DNA from: Peribacillus simplex | GTDB taxonomy: Bacteria; Bacillota; Bacilli; Bacillales; DSM-1321 | DNA: 64,000 nucleotides | Reading direction: 5' to 3' | NCBI RefSeq assembly: GCF_900156045.1 | Contig: NZ_FTMX01000008.1 | Location: forward strand, 1 to 64,000 | Part shown: piece by piece, positions 17,163-26,002 of the stretch | Numbering within the stretch: position 1 is the stretch's first letter | Layout: every line of letters starts with the position of its first letter | Made by a program: the position numbers and the translations under genes | The notes under the pieces: generated by a model | The model's database searches: none | What the model was told of the DNA's origin: nothing | The model's input: only the letters and a program-made list of their open reading frames with translations

Positions 17163-18209
17163 CTAATTTGACATTTGCCGCCGTTTGAACTTTCGACGCT
17201 GATCTTTCATGAAGATGGACCAGAAATAATAGAACCCTGGCACTAATATCGCAAAGCCCACGATATATGTGGCAAAAACTGCCCGGAAAGATGTTGGATC
17301 GGTAAATCCTGAAAGAATCGTGACATTTGGATATATGATATAAGGTAAATGTGCGATACCATAAACATAACTGCCAATTAAATACTGAATGATAATCGCT
17401 ATTACAGCGACGCGAGGCATTCCTTTAACCTCCTGCTTAGAAAAATAGGGTAAGTACAGTGCTATCCCGCTAATGATGAAAAAAACTAGCGAGACGAATA
17501 ACAATGCCGAGTTTTTCATCATTCCTTGGTAGATCCAATTCGCTTCGTTTTTTAACGTGAGCATAACCAACAGAGCCATGACCAGCATAAGCGGTCCCGT
17601 TATCATCGCATCCCTGCGATATATTTTGTATGCTTTCATTTCATCAGCCTGTTTTGAGTAATCGGACAGTAGCAAAGATGATAAAAAAAGCGTACTCATG
17701 ATTCCAAACCCCACAAATGCATACTCATTCGGACTCGTGAAAAGTTTAGATAGATTCAATTCTTCATTTCCTCTCACGCCTTCTACAAATCCAAGGTGGG
17801 TGATGGGCAATACACTGATTAATAGCCCGGGTATGATCAATCCCGTCAATCCTGAGATATATGTTAACGCTTTTTCATATTTGTCCACGCTATGCGAAAA
17901 AACCAAGAAAGCGCTCCTAATACATAACAGGACCAATATCAGGCTCGCAGGAACGATCAAGGCTACTCCAATCGGGAAAACCGCACCTGGAAATAAACTG
18001 TAAATCGCAATGACAAGACCAACAACAAATGTATTGGTCACCTCCCAAGTCGGTGATAAATAGCTATTTGCAATCTTCGTAGCATTCGTTTCTTCCTTTT
18101 TAATGTAAGTCATCGCCCAGAAGCCAGCGCCAAAGTCCATGGAGGCCATGATGGCATAAAGAAAAATAAAGCCCCAGACCAATGTTATCGCAAGAAGAGC
18201 ATCACTCAA
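17163..18209 (-). CDS. cydB: Cytochrome bd-type quinol oxidase subunit II
   Basis: An integral membrane subunit of 348 residues with about eight hydrophobic segments. It pairs with subunit I to reduce O2 using menaquinol. It has the typical subunit II N-terminus (FIFLYAIMASMDFGAGFWAM) with the conserved small/acidic residues of the GF/WD region, and helix pairs throughout, ending in a basic cytoplasmic tail (KDQRRKFKRRQMSN). It follows subunit I after 15 bases. With subunit I it resembles the B. subtilis YthA/YthB pair more than the CydABCD locus, since no cydCD transporter genes follow. Confidence 0.85.
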   Translation of the reverse strand: MSDALLAITLVWGFIFLYAIMASMDFGAGFWAMTYIKKEETNATKIANSYLSPTWEVTNTFVVGLVIAIYSLFPGAVFPIGVALIVPASLILVLLCIRSAFLVFSHSVDKYEKALTYISGLTGLIIPGLLISVLPITHLGFVEGVRGNEELNLSKLFTSPNEYAFVGFGIMSTLFLSSLLLSDYSKQADEMKAYKIYRRDAMITGPLMLVMALLVMLTLKNEANWIYQGMMKNSALLFVSLVFFIISGIALYLPYFSKQEVKGMPRVAVIAIIIQYLIGSYVYGIAHLPYIIYPNVTILSGFTDPTSFRAVFATYIVGFAILVPGFYYFWSIFMKDQRRKFKRRQMSN

Positions 18210-18224
18210 CCGCCTTCCCCCCTT

Positions 18225-19586
18225 TTATGAATTCGAATCGAAATGCCTTACATCTTTCTGTTCAGCCTTATATATATCATCCATTACCGAATGACGTTTG
18301 AAATAATACAAAAGTGTAAATACGACAGAAACGCATAAAATGATATATACAATAATGAACATCGTGAATAAAAATCCAAGGTTTTCGTACGAAGTGACTG
18401 AATCCTCCGTAGTCAGCATCCTGTATATCGTCCATGGCTGTCTGCCAGTACAAGCAAAAATCCAACCACATTCAATCGAAATCACCGAAAGCGGGCCTGC
18501 AGCAACAAACAGCCAGAGAACCCATTTCGGATAAGTCTCCTTTTTCATCCATTTATTCCATACCAATGCAAACAGTGCTAAGGCAATTAAGCCGGAACCG
18601 ATGATGACCATGGCGTTGAATAAGATATGGACATATAGCGGCGGCCAATATTCTTCTGGAAAATCGTTCAAGCCGGTCACGACCGTATCAAAGCTATTGC
18701 CGGATAGAAAGCTTAATAACCATGGGAATTCAATCCCATACTTCACTTCCTGTGCTTCCCTATCGGTATAACCAAACAAGGTAAGTCCGGCATGGTCCTT
18801 TGTTTCAAACAACCCTTCAGCCGCCGCCAATTTTTCCGGCTGCTCCCTATATAAATGCTGTGTAGTCGCATGACCGTTCAATGCCGTCAAAAAAGAAAAA
18901 ACCAAACCCAATACAATACTGAGCCTCAGTGCTTTTTGGTGAAAATTAAATTCAGCAGTGCCATATTTATTTTTCAGCATCTTATAGGCTGCAACGGCAG
19001 CTACGACAAAAGCACCTGTCGTATAAGCAGTCAGGGCCGTATGACCTGCCGTCACCAAGAAACTTGGGTTGAAAAATGCAGCCCAAGGATCGACATCGAC
19101 GATTTCCCCATTTTCAAACCGGAACCCGGCCGGTGTCCCTTCAAAAGCATGGACATTAGAAATCAAAACCGCCGAAGCCATTGCACCGAATGCAACAAAG
19201 AATAAACTCACGATACGGGCCCAAGGCTTTATTTTTTCAGCAGCATACACGTAGATTGACATGAATAGCGCTTCAACCATGAATGCATAAATCTCAATTT
19301 GGAATGGAAGCGCCATAACACGTCCAATCACTTCCATGAACCCTGGCCATAATAGTGACAGTTGCACACCCGCAATCGTACCAGTCGGAATCCCGACCCC
19401 AAGCAAGACCCCTAATGTTTTGGTCCAGCGTTTGGCCATGACAACATACTGTATATCCTTTGTCCTTTGATACATCAATTCCGCTGCCAACATCATCATC
19501 GGCAACCCGACGCCTATCGTTGCAAATATGATATGTACAGCCATATTCGTCCCGAACATCGCACGGGCCATTTGTATATGATCCAT
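18225..19586 (-). CDS. cydA: Cytochrome bd-type quinol oxidase subunit I
   Basis: The haem-bearing subunit, about 453 residues with roughly nine membrane segments. Visible landmarks are an N-terminal histidine in MAVHIIFATIGVGLPMM, the helix PFQIEIYAFMVEALF with its two conserved glutamates, a histidine in VTAGHTALTAYTTG, and the quinol-side signature ECGWIFACTGRQPWTIY. The Q-loop is short, as in Gram-positive enzymes. The ATG at 19586 follows AAAGGA and begins the conserved MDHIQMARAMFG; the frame upstream to 19661 is not conserved-looking. A cyanide-insensitive (CIO/YthA) subtype is possible; the sequence alone does not settle the haem content. Confidence 0.9.
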   Translation of the reverse strand: MDHIQMARAMFGTNMAVHIIFATIGVGLPMMMLAAELMYQRTKDIQYVVMAKRWTKTLGVLLGVGIPTGTIAGVQLSLLWPGFMEVIGRVMALPFQIEIYAFMVEALFMSIYVYAAEKIKPWARIVSLFFVAFGAMASAVLISNVHAFEGTPAGFRFENGEIVDVDPWAAFFNPSFLVTAGHTALTAYTTGAFVVAAVAAYKMLKNKYGTAEFNFHQKALRLSIVLGLVFSFLTALNGHATTQHLYREQPEKLAAAEGLFETKDHAGLTLFGYTDREAQEVKYGIEFPWLLSFLSGNSFDTVVTGLNDFPEEYWPPLYVHILFNAMVIIGSGLIALALFALVWNKWMKKETYPKWVLWLFVAAGPLSVISIECGWIFACTGRQPWTIYRMLTTEDSVTSYENLGFLFTMFIIVYIILCVSVVFTLLYYFKRHSVMDDIYKAEQKDVRHFDSNS

Positions 19587-20125
19587 ACTGTTTTCCTTTC
19601 TAACCTTTGTCTCTTGGTAGTATCTCCTCTGTAAAGGAAAATATTTAATAATATTCCACAAACTAAGTTTTCATGGTATTGCAGAAAGACAGTATTTTAC
19701 TTGATGACGTTTTTGGTTGATTGTTTTATTTAAGTATTCTATCGAGGTTATTTTTGGGATATATTCACTATGGTTGATCGCTTCTTAACCTTACTTAGAT
19801 TGCCTGTACGAATGGCAATTTTATTATAGTTGTGCAAATAATAAATATTTATTAAAATAAGTTTCATTCATCACGAAGGATGGATGAAAGATTTCTTTTT
19901 GTTCGATTTTCATTCGTTCGTCACATCAGAAAAGATAGTAGATTTCACATAGAATCCTCTGTCCAAACCTTTTGGCTTACCAGTACCACCTGTTAATTTA
20001 TGATTCCACTTATCGAACGGGTCACCGAACAAACACCATTGATAACACTAGGAATCGAGGATTCAGCGAATTGTTCAAAATTGTCTATAGAACTATGTAT
20101 TTATTTTTATATTTCTTTCAATAAA

Positions 20126-20169
20126 AAATACACACATACCCTACAATATAGTAGTCTATGTGTGTATTT
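20126..20169 (-). terminator. Long terminator-like hairpin
   Basis: Arms AAATACACACATA and TATGTGTGTATTT plus inner CTAC/GTAG, with one 2-base mismatch and a 6-base loop. On the minus strand it is followed by TTTTTATTG. There is no gene close by on the minus strand, so it may be a relic. Confidence 0.55.
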
Positions 20170-20262
20170 GCGGCTGGCATTGGCTTTTCCCAATTTCAAG
20201 AATAATGTTCCTAAAAAGGCAAACAAAACAAAAATTAGCTTTATTGCTAAAATCGCTTTATG

Positions 20263-20378
20263 TTTCTAGCGAGTCGTTTTTGCACCAGAAAGAAGGATTT
20301 CTATAATAAAAAAACTCTACCATATCGTAGAGCTCCTTAAACATATGTGCAATAACTAGTACTCTTATGAATGAAAAA
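20263..20378. repeat. Diverged dispersed repeat, copy 1 (left of proline island)
   Basis: Shares with 29991-30104, in the same orientation, the blocks ATGTTTCTA, CTATAATAAAAAAACTCTA and TTATGAATGA, in the same order with similar spacing. The block around the terminator stem is almost identical. The two copies lie about 9.7 kb apart, at either side of the put genes. Similarity may fade on for another ~200 bases. Confidence 0.5.
20308..20333 (-). terminator. Terminator on the minus strand
   Basis: AGCTCTAC, loop GATATG, GTAGAG then TTTTTTTTATTATAG on the minus strand. It is a strong hairpin plus T-run downstream of the biotinyl/lipoyl-like gene at 20586. Confidence 0.75.
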
Positions 20379-20585
20379 AATGAATGTACTCAGCAAATTT
20401 AATAAATAAGCTTTCTTCCATTATAAAAAAAGGGATTACTCACTAATTAGAAGCTCTTACATTTATTCCGCTTTGCTACGTTAAAATATACAAAATGTTC
20501 TTAATATTCGATATATAGGATCGCAAGACTCTAATTTAGAAAAATCCATATTCAAGATCCTTAATCTTAAATACCCACCTTCTTA

Positions 20586-20840
20586 TCAATCACTTCCTGT
20601 GATTAATAAATCATCCTGTAACTGAATTAACACTGTTTCATTACTTACATCTTGATTTTTTGTTACTTCAATTGAAACAATATGACCACTTACACCAGTC
20701 TCAATTTCTACTTTTTTATTGTCCGTTGTATGAACTACCATTAGTTTTTCCCATTCATATACATAAGAACCTTGACTAACAAATATGTTTTCAACTTTTC
20801 CACAACAAGGACTATAGACAGTTTCTATAACTCTTTTCAC
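20586..20840 (-). CDS. Small biotinyl/lipoyl-domain-like protein
   Basis: An 84-residue protein of the biotinyl/lipoyl beta-barrel type. It shows the two half-repeats: SPCCGKVENIFVSQGSYVYEWEKL, then VEIETGVSGHIVSIEVTKNQDV. At the hairpin where biotin carriers have MKM it has NKKVEIE, so a lysine is present but the methionines are not. Modification is therefore uncertain. Two adjacent cysteines (CC, residues 12-13) are unusual. It is preceded by a broken glutamate dehydrogenase gene and followed by a terminator. It may be a carrier-like partner of an enzyme encoded elsewhere, or an orphan. Confidence 0.6.
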   Translation of the reverse strand: MKRVIETVYSPCCGKVENIFVSQGSYVYEWEKLMVVHTTDNKKVEIETGVSGHIVSIEVTKNQDVSNETVLIQLQDDLLITGSD

Positions 20841-20886
20841 CTTAAAAACCTCTCTTTCTAAAGAAATAAATTAGACATTCCAAATA

Positions 20887-21509
20887 TCATATACACTGAT
20901 CCATGTAAGCAGCTAAACGCATATCGTTTTGATAATTTTGTGCTATTGAAGCAACCTTTTGAAAAGTATTACTATTATTTCGTAATTTTTGTGCTATTTT
21001 TTCTGTCCAATAATGGCCTGATTGTTTTGCACCCATTCAAAGTTATGAAGCTATTATCCCACCAGAAATGGCAAGTAAGACAGTACTTGAAATACATTCC
21101 TTTTTCTTAAAATGGTTGTTGCTTCAATTGTTGGCGGTCCATTAGCAACTTCGACAACAATGGAAGCATGAATGCATGCTACATTCATACTTGAGATTTG
21201 ATTAGAACAACCTGACCTTACATTATTTCCCAATTCATCCTTCATCGGTTATTACGTTTGTAGCAAATTATTTACTGTGCTAAAACTATCACTGCAGTCA
21301 AGCAAATAATCTATATCAAACCCTTTTGGGTCATATAGCGCAACATATGAAACTGAAATTCCAATCGCTCTTGCTCCTGCTTCTTGCATAAATGTTGTAA
21401 GGTAACTTCCTGCATTACCCAACACTTGAATAATTGCTCGTCCACTCTTTAATTCAATCTCTATTCCAGCTGTTTTCTCAATACAAATGGTGTAGGCCCA
21501 ACTGATCAT
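20887..21509 (-). pseudogene. Glutamate dehydrogenase (RocG/GudB-type) remnant
   Basis: Several frames together recall the C-terminal half of NAD-glutamate dehydrogenase. From the N-terminal side: GRAIIQVLGNAGSYLTTFMQ (dinucleotide fold) and YVALYDPKGFDIDYLL at 21252-21509; then SNQISSMN and ASIVVEVANGPPTIEATTIL at 21054-21245. In the next frame come FEWVQNNQ and GHYWTEKIAQKL, ending in DMRLAAYMDQCI at 20887. At least two frameshifts and an in-frame stop separate these parts, and the N-terminal substrate domain is missing. In its place upstream is an unrelated linker (IDQVEKPENKQSEVLDLP). The product would have been the enzyme after proline-to-glutamate oxidation. Clearly non-functional. Confidence 0.85.
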
Positions 21510-21667
21510 TATGTTGGAAACGATAGCCGGAGAAAAGACTGGTTTTGAACTTGGTAAATCTAATACTTCACTTTGCTTATTTTCCGGCTTTTCAACTTGA
21601 TCGATATTGATGAGGATTGCCTCTTACCTTCTTTGCACCTCGTAGGTTCAAAGCTTTTTTATGAAAG

Positions 21668-22174
21668 TTAAGGATAATCTACACTTAAAAACGTAGCCAC
21701 ATCTTTGCTTTTTTGTTTTCTCTGCTGCCGCATACTTGCTCGATCTAATGCCGTTTCATGTAATTTTTTTTCTTCTTCTGTCTCCGGAATAACCTTTGGA
21801 ACACGTGTTGGACGTTTATGTTCATCAAGTGCAACAAATGTTAATAGAGCAGTCGCTGCGATTCTACGAACACTGCTTTTTAAATCTTCAGCAATAATTT
21901 TCACAAAAACCTCCATTGAAGAGGTACCGGTCCATGCCACATAAGATATAAAACACACTGAATCTGTTGTACGAATGGGATGTAAAAAGTCAACTGAATC
22001 TGTTGAAGCGGTTACACATTCACTTCGACTATGACGTGCTGCCGAAATCGATGCTACTTGATCGACATCACTCATTAATCTGCCGCCAAATAATGTATTA
22101 TGATTGTTCACATCATTTGGAAATATACGACTGGTTCTTATCACCCTTGATTCTCTGCAATATTTTGCTTCTAT
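21668..22174 (-). CDS. Acyl-CoA thioesterase, hotdog fold (YkhA-like), with ATA at the expected start
   Basis: A hotdog thioesterase of about 168 residues. It has the family motif NTLFGGRLMSDVDQVASI with the active-site aspartate, then VTASTDSVDFLHPI and a C-terminal EEKKLHETALDRASMR helix. Such proteins hydrolyse acyl-CoAs in the cytoplasm. The conserved N-terminus (EAKYCRESRVIRTSRIFP) extends 10 codons upstream of the first canonical start (GTG at 22144). It begins at an ATA codon at 22174, eight bases after a perfect AGGAGG. An ATG-to-ATA change in the start codon is the simplest reading. The gene may be poorly translated or shortened. Neighbours do not suggest a specific substrate. Confidence 0.8.
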   Translation of the reverse strand: MEAKYCRESRVIRTSRIFPNDVNNHNTLFGGRLMSDVDQVASISAARHSRSECVTASTDSVDFLHPIRTTDSVCFISYVAWTGTSSMEVFVKIIAEDLKSSVRRIAATALLTFVALDEHKRPTRVPKVIPETEEEKKLHETALDRASMRQQRKQKSKDVATFLSVDYP

Positions 22175-22652
22175 AAACTCGTCCTCCTAAAACATGGGAG
22201 CTGAAATCATCACCTATGTAAACTTTTAGTATATGGTTATATTATGATACAATTTTGAGCTTTTTATCCTTAAAACACTAACGGCGTACGTAGCCTAGTG
22301 TTCCAAGAATGCGCAGCTTGCTTTACAATATCATTCACCACCTGCTCAAGTCTTTTCATACTGGTGAATTCACCGGTCAAGGGAGGACGGGGTCATATTA
22401 TATCTTCACTGAGCGCTTTCTTTGACTTCCGGTTCTAGTTGAAACTGAACCATCATCAATGAATTCGACTTAATTATCAACAACGTAAATCTTCCTTATG
22501 CATGCTAAATCGGAGAAAGAGAGAAGATTTATGCTTATATTTTTCTATTTTAGAAAGAGTGGTTGTGCCTATCTGTTTAGTTTCCCAGTTACGAATTCTA
22601 CAAGTAAATTAACTTTCTATGATATCTTCACCCATTTTAATACACTCATCCA
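22175..22652. other. Intergenic region, possible gene fragment
   Basis: About 480 bases between the thioesterase and putB. A 30-codon minus-strand piece at 22270-22359 (MKRLEQVVNDIVKQAAHSWN...) has amphipathic character and may be the end of a lost gene, but I cannot name it. No hairpin with T-run was found. Confidence 0.35.
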
Positions 22653-23567
22653 TTATTTAGAAAAGAATCCTTTAAGGGCAAATGCAATATTTTGTGGTCT
22701 TTCTGCCAAGCGACGCATAAAATAACCAAACCAGTCGTTACCAAAAGGAATATACACACGCATTGTATATCCTTCTTTAGCTAAACTTAATTGCATGTCT
22801 GTTCTAAATCCATATAACATCTGAAACTCAAATTGGTTACGTGGAATATTGTGTTTTTGAACAAACTCTTTTACACTGGCAATGATACGATGATCATGGG
22901 AAGCAATCGCCGTATAGCTACCACTCAGCAAATGCTCTTCAATGATTCTCATATAATTTTTATCCACTTCTTCTTTCTCTTGGTAAGCCACAGAAGGAGA
23001 TTCTTGATAAGCTCCTTTAACTAAACGAAGGGGAATTCCTTTTAATTCTTTTACGTCCTGCTCCGCTCGATATAAATAGGATTGAATTACTGTTCCTACA
23101 TTATCATATGTTTCGCGTAATTCTCTCAGGATATCTAACGTGATTTGGCAATGTGCATGATCTTCCATATCGATTCTGACAAAATTATTGTATTTCTTGG
23201 CTGTCTCAAGAATTAGACACATATTTTGAACACAAAAATTTCGATCAATGTCCAAACCAAGTTGGGTCATTTTTACAGATAGATTACTATTTACTCCTGC
23301 ACTACCCATTGCTTCCAACGTTCTTACGTTATATTCCGTTGCCTCTATCGCCTCTATTCTACTTGAAACAAATTCCCCTAAATGATCCAGTGTACAAACC
23401 AAGCCTTTTTCATTTAATTCTTGAACTTTCTTAATCGCACTTTTGATAGTATCTCCTGCCACAACTTGGGAAGCCCCAAATCGAAGGCCCCATTTTTTCG
23501 CAGCTTTATTTAACGCTTTGTTGTTGGAAGCGTGAAGAAAAATATTTTTTGAAACATCTGCTAGCAT
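22653..23567 (-). CDS. putB: Proline dehydrogenase
   Basis: A FAD-dependent oxidation of L-proline to pyrroline-5-carboxylate, membrane-associated, passing electrons to the quinone pool. The 304-residue monofunctional form has the TIM-barrel landmarks LGLDIDRNFC, FVRIDMEDHAHCQITLD, GTVIQSYLYRAEQDV, PLRLVKGAYQE and the C-terminal FQMLYGFRTDMQLSL plus RVYIPFGNDWFGYFMRRLAERPQN. It is transcribed after putC with a 72-base gap, giving a two-step proline-to-glutamate operon. The nearby permease and sigma-54-type activator complete a proline utilisation locus. Confidence 0.95.
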   Translation of the reverse strand: MLADVSKNIFLHASNNKALNKAAKKWGLRFGASQVVAGDTIKSAIKKVQELNEKGLVCTLDHLGEFVSSRIEAIEATEYNVRTLEAMGSAGVNSNLSVKMTQLGLDIDRNFCVQNMCLILETAKKYNNFVRIDMEDHAHCQITLDILRELRETYDNVGTVIQSYLYRAEQDVKELKGIPLRLVKGAYQESPSVAYQEKEEVDKNYMRIIEEHLLSGSYTAIASHDHRIIASVKEFVQKHNIPRNQFEFQMLYGFRTDMQLSLAKEGYTMRVYIPFGNDWFGYFMRRLAERPQNIAFALKGFFSK

Positions 23568-23639
23568 GAATATATCCCCCTAAAATGCATGTCCTCGTTA
23601 TATTAAATGGGGCAACCTTTTTAATTGCCCCAGCTCTTA

Positions 23640-25208
23640 TTAAAGTGTTTCGCTAGTTGTTTTCGCTTGCATGTGTAGAATCAAATAATCAGGTCCACCT
23701 GCCTTCGAATCCGTTCCAGACATGTTGAACCCACCAAACGGATGATACCCAACGATTGCTCCTGTACAACCGCGATTGAAGTATAGATTACCTACGTGGA
23801 ATTCTTCTTTTGCTCGTTCAATATGAGCAGGAGTGTTAGAAAGTAACGCACCCGTTAAGCCGTAGTCTGTATTGTTCGCGATTTCCATCATATGATCGAA
23901 ATCGCGCGCTTTACAAAAGGCTACAACAGGTCCAAAAATTTCTTCCTGCATCAGACGTGCATTTTCATCAATATCCGCAAAGATGGTCGGTTCAATAAGG
24001 TACCCTTTTGAGTCGTCCCCTTCTCCACCTGTCATCAACTTGCCTTCTTCCTTACCTATTTCAATATATTTCATGATTTTATCGTAAGAAGCCTGGCTGA
24101 TAACGGGTCCCATATAAGTATTTACATCTTCAGGGCAGCCAATCGTTAAAGTCTGGGTTAATGCCACTGCTTTTTCAAGGACTTCATCATAAACATCCTG
24201 ATGTACCACTGCACGTGAACCAGCCGAACACTTTTGTCCCGAGAATCCAAAAGCAGAGTAAACAATCGAGGAGGCAGCTACATCCAAATCCGCGTCTTTA
24301 TCTACGACTACAGTATCTTTTCCGCCCATTTCGGCAATCACACGCTTTAACCAAATTTGACCCGGATGCACTTTTGCCGCGCGTTCATAAATGCGGCAGC
24401 CTACTTCACGGGAACCCGTGAAGGAAACAAAGCGAGTTTTAGGATGATCAACTAGATAATCGCCTATTTCCGCACCGCCTCCTGGGACATAGTTAAGTAC
24501 ACCATGAGGAAGACCTGCTTCTTTCATAACTTCAACGAATTTCGCTGCAATCACTGGTGTGTTATTTGATGGTTTCAGAAGAATCGTGTTTCCAGCAACA
24601 ATCGCTGCAGCTGCAGTTCCGGCCATAATAGCTAATGGAAAGTTGAATGGAGAAATAATGACACCTACACCAAGTGGAATATAATTGAACTTGTTTGCCT
24701 CTCCCTCACGACTTTTTACAGGTACTCCGTCTTTTAATTGCATCATTTGACGGGCATAGAATTCAAGGAAATCAATTGCTTCAGCCGTATCTGCATCAGC
24801 TTCTTTCCATGGCTTTCCAGCTTCTTTAACAAGATAGCCTGAAAATTCATGTTTGCGACGACGAATGATATCCGCAGCACGAAATAAAATGTTAGCTCGT
24901 TCTTCTGGTTTTTCTTTTTTCCATGTCGTGAATGTAGACAATGCTGCTTGCATTGCTTTCTCAGCTAATTCTTTATTAGCTTTAGAAACTCGACCGATTA
25001 CTTCTTCCTTTTTTGCTGGATTTAACGATACAATTTGTTCATTTGTTGTAATGAATTCTTCTCCAATGACAAGTGGATAATTTTTTCCTAACTCTGATTG
25101 TACAACTTCCAAAGCTTTTCTAAATTCACTTTTATTTTCTTCAAGTGTAAAATCTGTAAATGGTTCGTGCTTATATGTTTTAATGTCGGTATTGTTTGTT
25201 GTAATCAT
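23640..25208 (-). CDS. putC: L-glutamate-gamma-semialdehyde dehydrogenase (P5C dehydrogenase)
   Basis: An NAD-dependent aldehyde dehydrogenase converting glutamate semialdehyde to glutamate. Of the family it has the NAD-binding [14 protein letters not shown] and [10 protein letters not shown], the catalytic glutamate in [14 protein letters not shown] and the nucleophile in [14 protein letters not shown], plus the conserved EIFGPVVAF and [22 protein letters not shown] near the C-terminus. About 522 residues from the ATG at 25208, which has a GGGAGA ribosome site; the frame runs on to 25262 without support. It is the first gene of the putC-putB operon. Upstream lies a cluster of repeated ACAAAWNTGTGTAAA sites. 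Confidence 0.95.
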   Translation of the reverse strand: MITTNNTDIKTYKHEPFTDFTLEENKSEFRKALEVVQSELGKNYPLVIGEEFITTNEQIVSLNPAKKEEVIGRVSKANKELAEKAMQAALSTFTTWKKEKPEERANILFRAADIIRRRKHEFSGYLVKEAGKPWKEADADTAEAIDFLEFYARQMMQLKDGVPVKSREGEANKFNYIPLGVGVIISPFNFPLAIMAGTAAAAIVAGNTILLKPSNNTPVIAAKFVEVMKEAGLPHGVLNYVPGGGAEIGDYLVDHPKTRFVSFTGSREVGCRIYERAAKVHPGQIWLKRVIAEMGGKDTVVVDKDADLDVAASSIVYSAFGFSGQKCSAGSRAVVHQDVYDEVLEKAVALTQTLTIGCPEDVNTYMGPVISQASYDKIMKYIEIGKEEGKLMTGGEGDDSKGYLIEPTIFADIDENARLMQEEIFGPVVAFCKARDFDHMMEIANNTDYGLTGALLSNTPAHIERAKEEFHVGNLYFNRGCTGAIVGYHPFGGFNMSGTDSKAGGPDYLILHMQAKTTSETL

Positions 25209-25458
25209 GTTATTCTCTCCCTTAAAAAATAGATTTGTATAATCAATGGAATTGCGCTTCAACTTAAGTTAATTAAAAGTAATGAATAATTTTCAAATGA
25301 TAGCAGCTGCCTCTAATTTAAATGAAATACTAATTCTTCGTTTAGATTTAATGGATGTTATGAAAAAGTTTACTAATCCAATTTCGCCTCCTTTATTAAC
25401 GGAAAATTTATAATACAAAAAATATTCAAAAACTTAATATGAACATATTATAATTCCA

Positions 25459-25524
25459 TTTACACACTTTTGTATACTACTTTTAACAAAATTGTGTAAA
25501 TAAATTAAAATTAAACACTTTTGT
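25459..25524. promoter_or_regulatory. Three copies of a 15-bp motif upstream of putC
   Basis: TTTACACACTTTTGT (25459-25473), ACAAAATTGTGTAAA (25486-25500) and TTAAACACTTTTGT (25511-25524). The first two form an inverted repeat with one mismatch in 15; the third repeats the orientation of the first. They lie roughly 250-315 bases upstream of putC, a normal distance for sigma-54 enhancer sites. A near match sits upstream of the activator gene (29938) and a weaker one before the permease (25786-25798). Likely binding sites of the activator encoded at 28163; inferred. Confidence 0.55.
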
Positions 25525-26002
25525 TCAATAGATATATTCTAAACAGTATATGGGAGAATTTATTTATCTTGGGGAGAATTCACCCCCAGTAACCGGCTTC
25601 TTTTTAATCAAAGGCATAGTTCCTGAATCACAAAGTATGTAAATGGCTGTAAGAATGCCTTCAATCATAACAACAGAACGAGCTCGCTTTTTAATTAACT
25701 GATGATTATGTTTTTTAAATAACTTTAAAGTATACATAACTGTATAGTTTTTGTTCCGTTCCAGGAAATAAATAGACAAATATGAACAAAGTGTATTATC
25801 ATATAATTCTTAATATTTTTTCACCTTTTAATTGGAGTCTATATGCAAATGGAATTTTTAATGCTAATAAGCAGAAGAAATAAAAGAGGAAGATTTGTTA
25901 AAGATTTATTTCTTGTTTTAAGGGTTTTCACTTTCTGCTATTTTGAAAGATCTGAATCCCCTTAATTTTTTTGGTTTTTACGTTATAGAGAGGATGTAGG
26001 AT

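Larger units (their letters stand above)
19587..20585. other. Long AT-rich intergenic region with hairpins, no supported gene
   Basis: About 1 kb between the oxidase genes and the proline island. A plus-strand frame at 20000-20269 (89 codons) runs straight through a terminator-like hairpin and is probably not a gene. The region holds two minus-strand hairpins (20126 and 20308) and one copy of a dispersed repeat (20263). Nothing else recognisable. Confidence 0.5.

Noticed and set aside
20000-20269. 89-codon plus-strand open frame
   Set aside because: It runs through a perfect terminator-like hairpin (20126-20169), has no ribosome site and low-complexity composition.
25370-25400. Possible sigma-54 promoter (GGAGGCGAAATTGGA on the minus strand) for putC
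   Set aside because: GG and TTG are correctly spaced, but the invariant GC is GG and the flanking consensus is missing.
25564-25779. 71-codon minus-strand open frame between putC and the permease
   Set aside because: No convincing ribosome site or canonical start context and no recognisable content; it lies in the regulatory region.
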